Positions 17,619 through 25,810 of a stretch of DNA of 64,000 nt are shown here, one piece after another (positions within the stretch are counted from its first letter, which is position 1; the number at the start of each line of letters is the position of its first letter). A model generated the notes under the pieces. The model saw only the letters and a list, made by a program, of their open reading frames with translations, was not told the origin of the DNA and made no database searches. Origin of the DNA: Pedobacter sp. AJM. Lineage in GTDB: Bacteria; Bacteroidota; Bacteroidia; Sphingobacteriales; Sphingobacteriaceae. A program made the position numbers and the translations under genes. The stretch is taken from the NCBI RefSeq assembly GCF_002197755.1, contig NZ_NHOT01000003.1, forward strand, positions 868,001 to 932,000. Reading direction: 5' to 3'.

Positions 17619-20114
17619 TTAAACTTTAACCGCTTTCTTTTTCTTTTTTTCTTCTGTGTAAAATCCAAAGCATAAGCCAGCCAATAACAGGATTGATCCT
17701 GCCAAGGATATTTTCTCACCAGTATAGTATGAAGTTGGATGGAAAATGAATTCAAGCTTGTGGTTACCTGCTTCCAGCTGTGCCGCACGTAAAACGTAAT
17801 CTGCCCTGAAATAGGGTTTTTCTACACCATCAATATACATTTTCCAGCCTTTATTGTAATAAATTTCAGAAAAAACAGCCACGACATCTTTAGCTGTTGA
17901 ATATTCATAAGTGAGATGATCAGGATGATAATCAGTGAGCTTGATAAAACCTCCCTGCCCGTTCCCTAAAATTTTACTATCGATCAAAGCTTTAAAGCTT
18001 TCATCTACAATAGCCTCTTTCTTCGCATCGAAACTGCTGATGGCTTTCATTTCTTGATCGGCATTCTTTACAAACTGAACGCTTTCTACAAACCAGGCAT
18101 TGCCCGCAGCGGTAGGATTACGCTGCATTTTATATGATCCGTTCTGAGGATCCTGTGTGATGATATACTTCGTATTCAACATATCCAGCACATCCTGATT
18201 GATACTTTTAGTCATTTGATGATCAACCAATTCCTGAAAACGCTTTAATCTTGCTGAATGGAAACCACCAACCGTTTTATGGAAGTATGATGTTTCGGCA
18301 CTTTTGAACGGATCGCCAAGCGACAAATCAAAAACCCTGAAATTCGGATCTTTATCTGCAGAGATAAAATTATCTACGTCCCTCGCCTGATAGTGGTTTG
18401 CCAGATCGGTTTTGCTCACAAAATTCTGGCTATTCAGGTAGCGACGGTCAACTTGCCATAAATCGATTAAAACAAATAATGCTAATAAGCCAAAAACCAA
18501 TTGCATGTTCATTTTTTTAGTGATGAAAGCCCATGTTAAACCGAAACCGATCACGATGAATAACAATGTACGCCATGCATCAGCACGGGCAAGTGATACA
18601 CGATCAGCAATAACTCCATTGATAATTTCCATGGCAGCACCTCTGTTATTTTGCAGTGCTTGTGTTAACGCATCCAAAACCTGAGGCTGGTTTGCCTGGG
18701 TAAAGCTGAAAAATGCAGTTGGAATAATTGCAATGATTAATGATAAACCGCCCGTAATCCCGGCCGACCATGTTAATCGCTTGACTAAATACTTTTGATC
18801 ATATTTACCTTCCTGTGCTTCCTTAATCGCTAAAATAGCCAGTAACGGAACTAACAAACCTACAACGGCTAAGATTGATTCAACTGCTCTGAATTTGTTA
18901 TACATGGGCAGATAATCGAAGAAAATGTCTGAGACTAGTGGGAAATTTTGTCCGAATGATAGCAACAATAACAAGATACTACTGCCTAAAATCCACCATT
19001 TCCAACGGTGTTGAACGATAAATAAGCCAAATACAAAAAGCAGGCAAATAATGGCACCAAAATAGTAAGGACCAGAAGTACCCGGTTTATTTCCCCAGTA
19101 TTGGTTTGTGCCCAAATTTTGAGCAACATAGCCGATTACTTGTTTTGGATCAACGCCCTGAAGATTTTTCTCTACTGCTTTATAGGTATTGCTTTCAGGT
19201 TTGATCATCTCATCAATACTGCTCGCTCCACCATAAATATTTGGAATCAGGAAGGAGAAGCTTTCTCCTACACCCTGGCTCCATTGATAAGCATATTCCT
19301 TATCAAGGCCATTTGCCGGCTCTGCCTTATCCGTTGTTAAGTTTGATTTTCCACGAATGGTTTCTTTTCCATACTCATATGTTGTCCATAAAGTACCGGC
19401 ATTAACTAAAACGGCCAATACCATTCCGGCAACAATAAAACCTATTGACTTGCCGAAAGTAGCCAATTGCTTCGCTTTAAAGGCATGGTAAAACTCAATA
19501 CAAGCCAAAATGAACAAGGCAATAAATAAATAGTAAGTCATCTGGATATGGTTTGAACGGATCTCCAAAGCCATAAACAATGCGAATAAACTTCCTCCAA
19601 CCAAATATCGTCCTCTTAAGGTTAAAATGATTGCAGCTAAAATAGGAGCGAAGAATCCAATCGCTAATGCTTTATTACTATGACCGGCAGCTATAATGAT
19701 AAAATTGTATGACGTAAAAGCAAAAGCTATCGCTCCCGCTGCTGCAAGCCATGGATTGATTTTGAGTACGCAGAAAAGAAGATAAGCGCCCAATAAGTAT
19801 AACACGACTGTTCCAACCGGATCAGGAAATACACCTTTAATGACATCAATACCATAAGTAGTAATGTTTAATGGATATTGCACCCAGATTTGATAAGCTG
19901 GCATACCACCAAACATCTGGTTTGTCCATAGCGGCCCTTTACCTGTTGCCGCCTTTACATCCATAATTTCTTTTTGCATGGCTTTCGCTTGCAAAACATC
20001 ACCTTGCTGTGGTGCTTTACCCTGTAAAACAGGACTGAAGTAGGCAAAAGTGATGACTACAAAAATTGCTATGATGGCTAAATGGATGCCATTTTTGTTA
20101 AACCAGTTATTCAT
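17619..20114 (-). CDS. YfhO family membrane protein
   Basis: A large polytopic protein of 831 residues with a dozen or so membrane segments and a C-terminal non-membrane domain of about 250 residues, followed by one last hydrophobic segment. The N-terminal PVLQGKAPQQGDVLQAK and LWTNQMFGGMPAYQI are characteristic of the YfhO family. YfhO in Gram-positives is a GT-C fold protein that glycosylates lipoteichoic acid; the Bacteroidota members are not characterised. The conserved Asp in GDV is consistent with a GT-C catalytic residue, but this is inference. Confidence 0.87.
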   Translation of the reverse strand: MNNWFNKNGIHLAIIAIFVVITFAYFSPVLQGKAPQQGDVLQAKAMQKEIMDVKAATGKGPLWTNQMFGGMPAYQIWVQYPLNITTYGIDVIKGVFPDPVGTVVLYLLGAYLLFCVLKINPWLAAAGAIAFAFTSYNFIIIAAGHSNKALAIGFFAPILAAIILTLRGRYLVGGSLFALFMALEIRSNHIQMTYYLFIALFILACIEFYHAFKAKQLATFGKSIGFIVAGMVLAVLVNAGTLWTTYEYGKETIRGKSNLTTDKAEPANGLDKEYAYQWSQGVGESFSFLIPNIYGGASSIDEMIKPESNTYKAVEKNLQGVDPKQVIGYVAQNLGTNQYWGNKPGTSGPYYFGAIICLLFVFGLFIVQHRWKWWILGSSILLLLLSFGQNFPLVSDIFFDYLPMYNKFRAVESILAVVGLLVPLLAILAIKEAQEGKYDQKYLVKRLTWSAGITGGLSLIIAIIPTAFFSFTQANQPQVLDALTQALQNNRGAAMEIINGVIADRVSLARADAWRTLLFIVIGFGLTWAFITKKMNMQLVFGLLALFVLIDLWQVDRRYLNSQNFVSKTDLANHYQARDVDNFISADKDPNFRVFDLSLGDPFKSAETSYFHKTVGGFHSARLKRFQELVDHQMTKSINQDVLDMLNTKYIITQDPQNGSYKMQRNPTAAGNAWFVESVQFVKNADQEMKAISSFDAKKEAIVDESFKALIDSKILGNGQGGFIKLTDYHPDHLTYEYSTAKDVVAVFSEIYYNKGWKMYIDGVEKPYFRADYVLRAAQLEAGNHKLEFIFHPTSYYTGEKISLAGSILLLAGLCFGFYTEEKKKKKAVKV

Positions 20115-20142
20115 TAAGGTTTGTTTATGTTTAAAGGAATGT

Positions 20143-20150
20143 CAAAAATA
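20143..20150 (-). promoter_or_regulatory. Possible -7 box (TATTTTTG) for the YfhO-type gene
   Basis: On the minus strand TATTTTTG matches TAnnTTTG and lies 28 bases upstream of the start codon. No clear -33 box. Confidence 0.4.
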
Positions 20151-20242
20151 AAAATTTGGTCCGTATAAAAAAGGAATAAATTAAATGTGAGCAGAATAAA
20201 AAATTAGTTTTGTGAAATCAAAACTGCAAATGAAGCCACCTT

Positions 20243-21334
20243 ATGAGAAGAAAATTTGTGTTTACCGTATTGCTATTCGCCACATATTCGATTACCAAAG
20301 CGCAAATAGCGAGTTTAAATAATGAGGAGATCAACATTCTAAAAACCCAGATTTCCAATGCGCCTGGGGCAAAGAAAATATATGCCGGCTTTCAGAAATC
20401 TGCAAAGCAGTATTTAAACGAACAACCTGATCCTATTGATACCATCAGGACTGAAGGTTTACTTAAAGGCAATCCAAAAAAGGAGAAGTCAAAACTGGCA
20501 CTGGCCGATATGCCTAAAATGTATGCATTGGCACTCCAGTACCGGCTTACCGGCAATCAGACTTTCCTGAGTCAATGTACTTCATTCTTAAGCGCGTGGG
20601 CTAAAATCAATCATTCCGGTGGCGATCCGATTGATGACACCAATCTGGATAAGGCTATTGAAGCCTATGATCTGATCAAAAACAATATGGCCAGGGGCGA
20701 TAAAAAAATCATCGACAAATGGTTAAGTGAAACCGCCAGTGCAGAAATTAACAGTAAACGCATGAAACCTGGTAAAGCCACGGCCATTAATAACTGGAAT
20801 GCGCACCGGTTAAAAGTAGTGGGTGAGATTGGATATGCTTTAAACAACCACGAATTCATTAGCTGGACGATAGATCAGTTAAAAAGTCACATTAGTATTA
20901 ATTTATATCCTGACGGAAGCAGCCTGGATTTTAAGCAAAGGGATGCCCTGCACTATCACCTTTATGATCTGGAACCCTTGCTTAAGCTCGCCATTATGAT
21001 TAACCGCGGAGAAGGCACCAACTTCTATACTTATTTGTCTCCAAATGGATCTTCCATTAAAAAGTCTGTAGACTGGCTTATTCCGTATATAAAGGGCGAT
21101 AAGAAGCATGAGGAATATGTGAATACAACCGTAAAGTTTGATCATGATCGAGCCAGAAATAATGAACCGGGGTTTGCAGCCGGAACATTATTTGCACCTC
21201 AACTGGCTATACCACTTTTAAAATCAGTGATTTACTTTGATCACGCCCAACAAGACTTATTAAATCAGCTATTGAATGGACAATCGGATATAAACCAAAT
21301 AACTGATAAAATTAAAGCGGGAAATATAAAATAA
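20243..21334 (+). CDS. Alginate lyase family protein (PL5-like fold)
   Basis: A secreted enzyme predicted to cleave uronate-containing polysaccharide by beta-elimination. It has a signal peptide (MRRKFVFTVLLFATYSITKAQ), then an all-helical alpha/alpha-toroid sequence. The segment NNWNAHRLKVVGEIGYAL carries the N-N-W-x-x-H-R motif of the alginate lyase family, and DALHYHLYDLEPLLKLA gives the second conserved Tyr/His region. The 363 residues fit the family. It stands alone, with no SusC/D pair or other uronate genes nearby, so it is not part of a typical utilisation locus. The substrate is inferred only from the family. Confidence 0.83.
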   Translation: MRRKFVFTVLLFATYSITKAQIASLNNEEINILKTQISNAPGAKKIYAGFQKSAKQYLNEQPDPIDTIRTEGLLKGNPKKEKSKLALADMPKMYALALQYRLTGNQTFLSQCTSFLSAWAKINHSGGDPIDDTNLDKAIEAYDLIKNNMARGDKKIIDKWLSETASAEINSKRMKPGKATAINNWNAHRLKVVGEIGYALNNHEFISWTIDQLKSHISINLYPDGSSLDFKQRDALHYHLYDLEPLLKLAIMINRGEGTNFYTYLSPNGSSIKKSVDWLIPYIKGDKKHEEYVNTTVKFDHDRARNNEPGFAAGTLFAPQLAIPLLKSVIYFDHAQQDLLNQLLNGQSDINQITDKIKAGNIK

Positions 21335-21336
21335 AT

Positions 21337-21362
21337 AAACTTTCAATAATTTTTGAAAGTTT
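21337..21362. promoter_or_regulatory. Palindromic operator upstream of the GbsR-like gene
   Basis: A perfect 10-bp inverted repeat, AAACTTTCAA (21337-21346) and TTGAAAGTTT (21353-21362), with a 6-base centre. It overlaps the -33 box of the regulator's promoter. A matching half-site arrangement (TTTCA-N8-TGAAA) recurs at 22003-22020. Probable binding site for the adjacent regulator. Confidence 0.65.
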
Positions 21363-21381
21363 GATAATATTATTATCTTTG
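21352..21381 (+). promoter_or_regulatory. Bacteroidota-type promoter of the GbsR-like gene
   Basis: TTTG at 21352-21355 and TATCTTTG at 21374-21381 are separated by 18 bases, matching the TTTG / TAnnTTTG consensus. The start codon follows only 3 bases after the -7 box, which implies a leaderless or very short-leader transcript. Confidence 0.75.
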
Positions 21382-21384
21382 TTT

Positions 21385-21891
21385 ATGGAATTAGCAGCAG
21401 CAAAACTAAAATTTATAGAAGCCTGGGGAAAATTGGGTTCCGAATGGGGAATTAACCGTACCATGGCACAGGTGCACGCGCTTTTGCTGATCTCGCCTGA
21501 AGCATTGACCACTGAAGAAATTATGGAAAACCTGAGTATTTCCAGGGGAAACGCCAACATGACGCTCAGGGACCTGATCGGATGGGGACTAATAGAAAAG
21601 CAACATAAGGCAGGAGAACGCAAAGAGTATTTTTTTGCGGATAAAGATGTTTGGAATATTGCCCGACAGGTAGCTAAAGAAAGGAAAAAAAGGGAACTGG
21701 AGCCGGTTCTTAAAGTATTAAATGAACTGTCTGCTGTTACAGGCAACGAGAAAGACCCGGAACTGATCACATTTAAGAAATCAGTGGCTGATATTAATAA
21801 ACTGGCCGGTAATGTTGATAAAACGCTGGAGACCATGTTAAAGGCGGAAGAAAGCTGGTTCTGGGGATCGGTGTTGAAAGTATTTAAGTAG
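21385..21891 (+). CDS. GbsR/MarR family transcriptional regulator
   Basis: A winged-helix DNA-binding protein of 168 residues. The recognition region reads ALTTEEIMENLSISRGNANM, followed by the wing ending GERKEYFF. This is the GbsR subgroup layout (EAWGKLGSEWGINRTMAQVHALL at the N-terminus). The start chosen opens MELAAAKLKF; an ATG eight codons upstream lies inside the promoter. The operator palindrome at its promoter suggests autoregulation. A similar palindrome precedes the next gene, so it may control the DCC-epimerase-SRPBCC genes. Signal molecule unknown. Confidence 0.88.
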   Translation: MELAAAKLKFIEAWGKLGSEWGINRTMAQVHALLLISPEALTTEEIMENLSISRGNANMTLRDLIGWGLIEKQHKAGERKEYFFADKDVWNIARQVAKERKKRELEPVLKVLNELSAVTGNEKDPELITFKKSVADINKLAGNVDKTLETMLKAEESWFWGSVLKVFK

Positions 21892-22002
21892 GAGGAGGAA
21901 GTACCAAGTGACGAGATTTAAGCATCAAAACCACCGATGGTAAACCCTATAGCGTAAAGCATAAGCCTTATATCTTATATGGCTTTATTTTTTAACTATA
22001 AT

Positions 22003-22020
22003 TTTCATTTATTACTGAAA
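22003..22020. promoter_or_regulatory. Second operator-like palindrome, upstream of the DCC gene
   Basis: TTTCA (22003-22007) and TGAAA (22016-22020) are spaced by 8 bases and followed by GTTT, exactly the arrangement of the site at 21341-21358. It lies 17 bases before the DCC-family start codon. Confidence 0.55.
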
Positions 22021-22037
22021 GTTTAAATACAAAAGAA

Positions 22038-22649
22038 ATGAAAACACTTCAAAATCATATCATTTTATTTGACGATGAATGTCCCATGTGTCAGGTTTAC
22101 ACCAAAGCATTTGTTAAAACCGGCATGTTGCCAGAAAACGGCAGAACATCTTATCAGCAAATTCCTGAATCAATTTGTCCGCTGGTAGACCGTCAGCGTG
22201 CGGCAAATGAAATCGCCATGGTGAATACAGAAAATGGTGAAGTGACTTATGGAATAGAAAGTTTGTTTAAAGTTATCGGAAATGCACTGCCCATATTCAG
22301 GCCACTGTTTGCGTTTAAACCTTTCATCTATATGATGACTAAATTGTATGCTTTTATTTCCTACAACAGAAAGGTGATTATTCCGGCAGCAATACTGCCC
22401 AATACCATCCAACCCACTTTTAAAATAGCTTACCGTATGGCATACCTGCTGTTTACATGGTTAGCTACCGCTTATATCCTTACCGCTTATGCGCATTTAC
22501 TTACCGGTTATGTTCCTATAGGCGGAGAATACCGGGAATATTTTATTTGTGGCGGTCAGATGGTTTTTCAGGGCATAATAATATTTTTCTATAAGAGAGC
22601 TAAACTTTGGGACTACCTCGGAAATATGATGACGATATCCTTTGCGTGA
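22038..22649 (+). CDS. DCC-family thiol-disulfide oxidoreductase-like protein, truncated by in-frame TGA
   Basis: The N-terminus reads ILFDDECPMCQVYTKAF, carrying the DxxCxxC signature that names the DCC (DUF393) family. Later parts are hydrophobic, with at least two membrane segments in the second half. The frame stops at a TGA (22647-22649) after 203 codons. The same frame is open for 67 more codons to a TAG at 22851-22853, just before the next gene. The full product would be about 270 residues. The redox domain is intact, so a shortened protein may still be made. Confidence 0.8.
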   Translation: MKTLQNHIILFDDECPMCQVYTKAFVKTGMLPENGRTSYQQIPESICPLVDRQRAANEIAMVNTENGEVTYGIESLFKVIGNALPIFRPLFAFKPFIYMMTKLYAFISYNRKVIIPAAILPNTIQPTFKIAYRMAYLLFTWLATAYILTAYAHLLTGYVPIGGEYREYFICGGQMVFQGIIIFFYKRAKLWDYLGNMMTISFA

Positions 22650-22853
22650 TCAATCTTACTCATCCCTGTACTCCTCGCCAGTCATTTCGTTGACCTTCAC
22701 CCTGTAATCTATACACTTTATTTTCTGTTTGTTGCCGGACTAATGTTTCTGGAACACATCAGAAGAAGTAAATTGTTAAAACTTGGCTGGTTATTGAGCA
22801 TCACCTGGGCGATTTATCGCCTGATTATTTTAGGATTAATCTTTTATATTTAG
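22650..22853 (+). pseudogene. In-frame 3' remainder of the DCC-family gene
   Basis: Continues the reading frame of the DCC gene beyond the TGA. It encodes two clear membrane segments (SILLIPVLLASHF and WAIYRLIILGLIFYI) and ends two bases before the ATG of the epimerase gene. Its protein-like composition and in-frame position show that it was part of one gene. Confidence 0.7.
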
Positions 22854-22855
22854 AA

Positions 22856-23785
22856 ATGATGAATGATCACAAAATTATTTTAGCAGGAGGAAACGGGTAC
22901 CTCGGAGGTTTACTCGCCAAACACTTCAGTGAAATCGCTGAAAAGGTAATTATTCTAGCCAGAAAACCTCAGGCACAAAATGGAAATATCACCACTGTAC
23001 TTTGGGATGGAAAAACTACAGATAGCTGGGTTGAAGAACTGGAGGGAGCCGACTTACTGATTAATTTATGCGGAAAAAACGTAAACTGTCGTTACACACA
23101 AAAAAACCAGCAGGAGATTATCAATTCAAGAGTCCTACCCACCCGTTTATTGGGAAATACAATTAAAAACCTAATAAAGCCTCCTAAACTCTGGATCAAT
23201 GTGACATCTTCCACCATTTACAGGCATGCTGAAGATCATCCGCAGGATGAATATACCGGAGAAATCGGCAGTGGATTTTCTATTGATGTATGCAAAGCCT
23301 GGGAAAATTCTTTTTTCGAAACAGAATTGCCTCAAACCAGGAGAGTAGCTTTAAGAATGGGCATAGTACTTGGCAAAACTGATGGTGCTTTTCCGAGGTT
23401 ACTAAACCTGGTTAAATTTGGATTAGGCGGAAGACAGGGTGATGGAAAACAGTATGTAAACTGGGTACATGAGCAGGATGCCATCCGTGCGATAGCTTGG
23501 TTATTTAATCAGGAACAAATCAATGGGATAGTAAATTGTACGGCACCCCATGCCGTTACCAACGAAGTATTGATGCAAAGCATTAGAAAGGCTTACGGAA
23601 TTCCATTTGGTTTGCCCACACCGGCTTGGCTGCTATCTATTGGTGCGGCAATTATCGGGACAGAAACAGAACTCATTTTAAAAAGCAGATGGGTTAAGCC
23701 AGCCATTTTACTGGAACATGGATTTGAATTTCAATATGGCACAATTGACGAAGCCATACACGATATTTTAAGTTTAAGGCTATAA
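22856..23785 (+). CDS. TIGR01777 family NAD-dependent epimerase-like oxidoreductase
   Basis: An SDR-fold protein of 309 residues. The nucleotide loop is ILAGGNGYLGGLLAKHF, and INLCGKNVNCRYTQKNQQEI with SRVLPTRLLG is the YfcH/SDR39U1 signature. The C-terminal part has the DUF1731-type segment PTPAWLLSIGAAIIGTETELILKSR. The substrate is unknown for the whole family. Transcribed with the DCC gene upstream and the SRPBCC gene 3 bases downstream. Confidence 0.88.
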   Translation: MMNDHKIILAGGNGYLGGLLAKHFSEIAEKVIILARKPQAQNGNITTVLWDGKTTDSWVEELEGADLLINLCGKNVNCRYTQKNQQEIINSRVLPTRLLGNTIKNLIKPPKLWINVTSSTIYRHAEDHPQDEYTGEIGSGFSIDVCKAWENSFFETELPQTRRVALRMGIVLGKTDGAFPRLLNLVKFGLGGRQGDGKQYVNWVHEQDAIRAIAWLFNQEQINGIVNCTAPHAVTNEVLMQSIRKAYGIPFGLPTPAWLLSIGAAIIGTETELILKSRWVKPAILLEHGFEFQYGTIDEAIHDILSLRL

Positions 23786-23788
23786 AAT

Positions 23789-24247
23789 ATGGCTGTCATT
23801 ATTCTTAAAACACAGATCGCAGCCCCTATAGAAAAATGCTTTGATCTTTCCCGAAGCATTGACCTGCACCTGAAGTCGATGCAACATACGGATGAAAGGG
23901 CAATTGATGGCAGAACTTCGGGATTAATCGGATTCCATGAAACGGTAACCTGGAAGGCGAGACATTTTAGAATCCTATTCCGGATGAAAGTTAAAATAAC
24001 AGAGATGAAATACCCTGATCATTTCACAGATGAGCTGGTTACAGGCCCTTTCAGTAAGTTCCATCACCAGCACCGCTTCCAATCGGCCTGCGGTAAAACA
24101 GAAATGACTGATAGGCTTGAATTTGTTTCACCTTTCGGCTTATGGGGGCGATTGGCCGATTGGCTATTTCTGAAAAAGTACCTGCGGAAATTATTATTGG
24201 AGCGAAATAAAATGATCCGCCTGGAGGCTGAACGTGCATTAAACTAA
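23789..24247 (+). CDS. SRPBCC family protein
   Basis: A 152-residue protein whose opening IILKTQIAAPIEKCFDLSRSIDLHLKSM and middle GFHETVTWKARHF match the START/SRPBCC hydrophobic-ligand fold found beside TIGR01777 epimerases. The ligand is unknown. It is last in the GbsR-adjacent gene group and is followed by a hairpin terminator. Confidence 0.82.
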   Translation: MAVIILKTQIAAPIEKCFDLSRSIDLHLKSMQHTDERAIDGRTSGLIGFHETVTWKARHFRILFRMKVKITEMKYPDHFTDELVTGPFSKFHHQHRFQSACGKTEMTDRLEFVSPFGLWGRLADWLFLKKYLRKLLLERNKMIRLEAERALN

Positions 24248-24272
24248 AAACCCTGAAGCAGGTTCAGGGTTT
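24248..24272. terminator. Hairpin between convergent genes
   Basis: A 10-bp perfect stem (24248-24257 with 24263-24272, 5-base loop) with T/A runs on the outside. It can serve the SRPBCC gene on the plus strand and the DUF4834 gene on the minus strand. Confidence 0.8.
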
Positions 24273-24276
24273 AATG

Positions 24277-24531
24277 TTATTGTTTAACTTCTTCGTAATC
24301 TACAAAATCACCAAGTTTATCGGTTTTACCCGTCTGCTTTGGCGGCATGTAATCTATAGAGATCGATCCTTCAGGCTTCGATCGTCTTTGTTGCTGATGT
24401 GCCTGGCCATTGGCTTGTTGCTGCATTTTGCTGGCCAGGTTACTAAAGAGCATAGGCAATATCAACCGGATCAGCATTCTGATGATCCAAAGTACCAATA
24501 TAGCGATGAAAATGAACTTTATTAATCCCAT
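24277..24531 (-). CDS. DUF4834-like small membrane protein
   Basis: An 84-residue protein with one N-terminal hydrophobic segment (FIFIAILVLWIIRMLIRLI), a Gln-rich middle and a C-terminus ending GDFVDYEEVKQ. The tail pattern G-x-x-V-D-Y/F-E-E is the signature of DUF4834 in Bacteroidota. Function unknown. Confidence 0.7.
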   Translation of the reverse strand: MGLIKFIFIAILVLWIIRMLIRLILPMLFSNLASKMQQQANGQAHQQQRRSKPEGSISIDYMPPKQTGKTDKLGDFVDYEEVKQ

Positions 24532-24642
24532 TCTTTATTTACTGTTATTACAAATATAGACGTATAAGGCTTTATTTTTACTTTTTAGGCCTTTGATTGC
24601 ATTTCAATTACAATAATTAACGCAAACCGGCTAAATAAAGTT

Positions 24643-24840
24643 TTATTCTGCCACAATCTCTGCCACCCGGCCAACCTGACCGTCATCTAGTCTCACCTTG
24701 ATGCCGCGTGAATGAAATGCGGATGAAGTGAGTAAATCCTTTACTATGCCATATGTAATATTACCGGATCGTTGATCTTTTTTTAAGATGATTCCTACTT
24801 CTAAGCCTGCGTAAATGTCTTTTCTGTTTTGTCCGTTCAT
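24643..24840 (-). CDS. YwbE family protein
   Basis: A 65-residue protein that matches the YwbE family closely by eye: MNGQNRKDIYAGLEVGIILK, then KDQRSGNITYGIVKDLLT and GIKVRLDDGQVGRV. Function is not established. It is divergent from the RDD-like membrane protein gene, with 93 bp between start codons. Confidence 0.9.
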   Translation of the reverse strand: MNGQNRKDIYAGLEVGIILKKDQRSGNITYGIVKDLLTSSAFHSRGIKVRLDDGQVGRVAEIVAE

Positions 24841-24933
24841 TTTAATAAATCATTAATTGGATTTACTGTATTGATAATTAATTACAAGAAAAAAGATATC
24901 TTGCATCCTGCAAAGATAAAAATTAACCCCTCA

Positions 24934-25809
24934 ATGTCTAAAAACAAAATTATCGCACTGGTTCTTTCTATTATTTTCTTATACGAATTTTGCATGTTTG
25001 CATGGAATATGTATGGATATTATAATTTAATTAAGAGGAATGACATATCAAACATGTCATTTTCATTTTCCTTCTATTTTAATCCACTGATTTATATATT
25101 TAATTTAATTGCCATACTTCAATTTGTGACCAGTAAGTTCAGGCGCACCGTTCTATTAAGAATTTTCTTATTGTACAGCACGTTTTCTTCTTTTATCTTT
25201 TTTCCCATATGGACGATTAAAAGTTTTTTTATAACCGATCTCCATCAGCCACCACTGCTTGATAGCCTGTTTTTTATCACATACATATCAAGCTTCCTGG
25301 TTAGTGCATTTTATGTTTATGTATTGCAGCAACTGGTTCCAACTAAACCTCAACTCATTCCATTGGGTGATGGAAACAGCACTTTTGATGAAGTAAGTAA
25401 ATGGCAGCGATTTTTACACCGAATATTTGATTTATCTGCAGTGGCATTAGTGGTTTGCCCCTCGTTTGATTATATCGCAAGATTTTTAATAAAGCTTCTT
25501 GAAGGTTCAAATAGTACCATACCCTTGTTATTCCAGTCGAAAAATTTTCTCTACGTTTTGATTTACTTATTCATTACCCTCTATTACCTGATCAATGAAG
25601 GCTTGTTTAATACTTCAATTGGAAAAACAATTTTGGGTAATGTAATTACAAACAGTACGGCCGGAAAACCAAGCTTTGGTCAGCGGGTAGGACGAACTTT
25701 CCTTCGCCTTGTTCCATTTGAACCGCTTTCCTTTATTTTTACCTCCAGAGGTTGGCATGATGGCTTAACCAGCACTTATATTGTTAAAGCAGAAAAGCAA
25801 ACAATATAA
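24934..25809 (+). CDS. Polytopic membrane protein with C-terminal RDD-like domain
   Basis: About seven hydrophobic segments over 291 residues. The C-terminal half (KWQRFLHRIFDLSAVALV to RGWHDGLTSTYIV) has the RDD layout: an Arg/Asp-bearing first helix, LINEGLFNTSIGKTILG, and a closing FLRLVPFEPLSF segment before WHD. The N-terminal half is an extra four-helix part with no family I know. The start MSKNKI was chosen because an ATG 35 codons upstream would overlap the divergent YwbE gene. Function unknown. Confidence 0.75.
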   Translation: MSKNKIIALVLSIIFLYEFCMFAWNMYGYYNLIKRNDISNMSFSFSFYFNPLIYIFNLIAILQFVTSKFRRTVLLRIFLLYSTFSSFIFFPIWTIKSFFITDLHQPPLLDSLFFITYISSFLVSAFYVYVLQQLVPTKPQLIPLGDGNSTFDEVSKWQRFLHRIFDLSAVALVVCPSFDYIARFLIKLLEGSNSTIPLLFQSKNFLYVLIYLFITLYYLINEGLFNTSIGKTILGNVITNSTAGKPSFGQRVGRTFLRLVPFEPLSFIFTSRGWHDGLTSTYIVKAEKQTI

Positions 25810-25810
25810 C

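Noticed and set aside
21312..21836. 174-codon minus-strand frame
   Set aside because: Antisense to the GbsR-like gene, which has a good promoter and a clear winged-helix sequence; the antisense product is Ser-rich and low in features.
22647..22649. TGA read as selenocysteine
   Set aside because: The codon is not in a Cys/Sec redox motif, the flanking sequence is a membrane region, and no SECIS-like hairpin was seen; a nonsense change is simpler.
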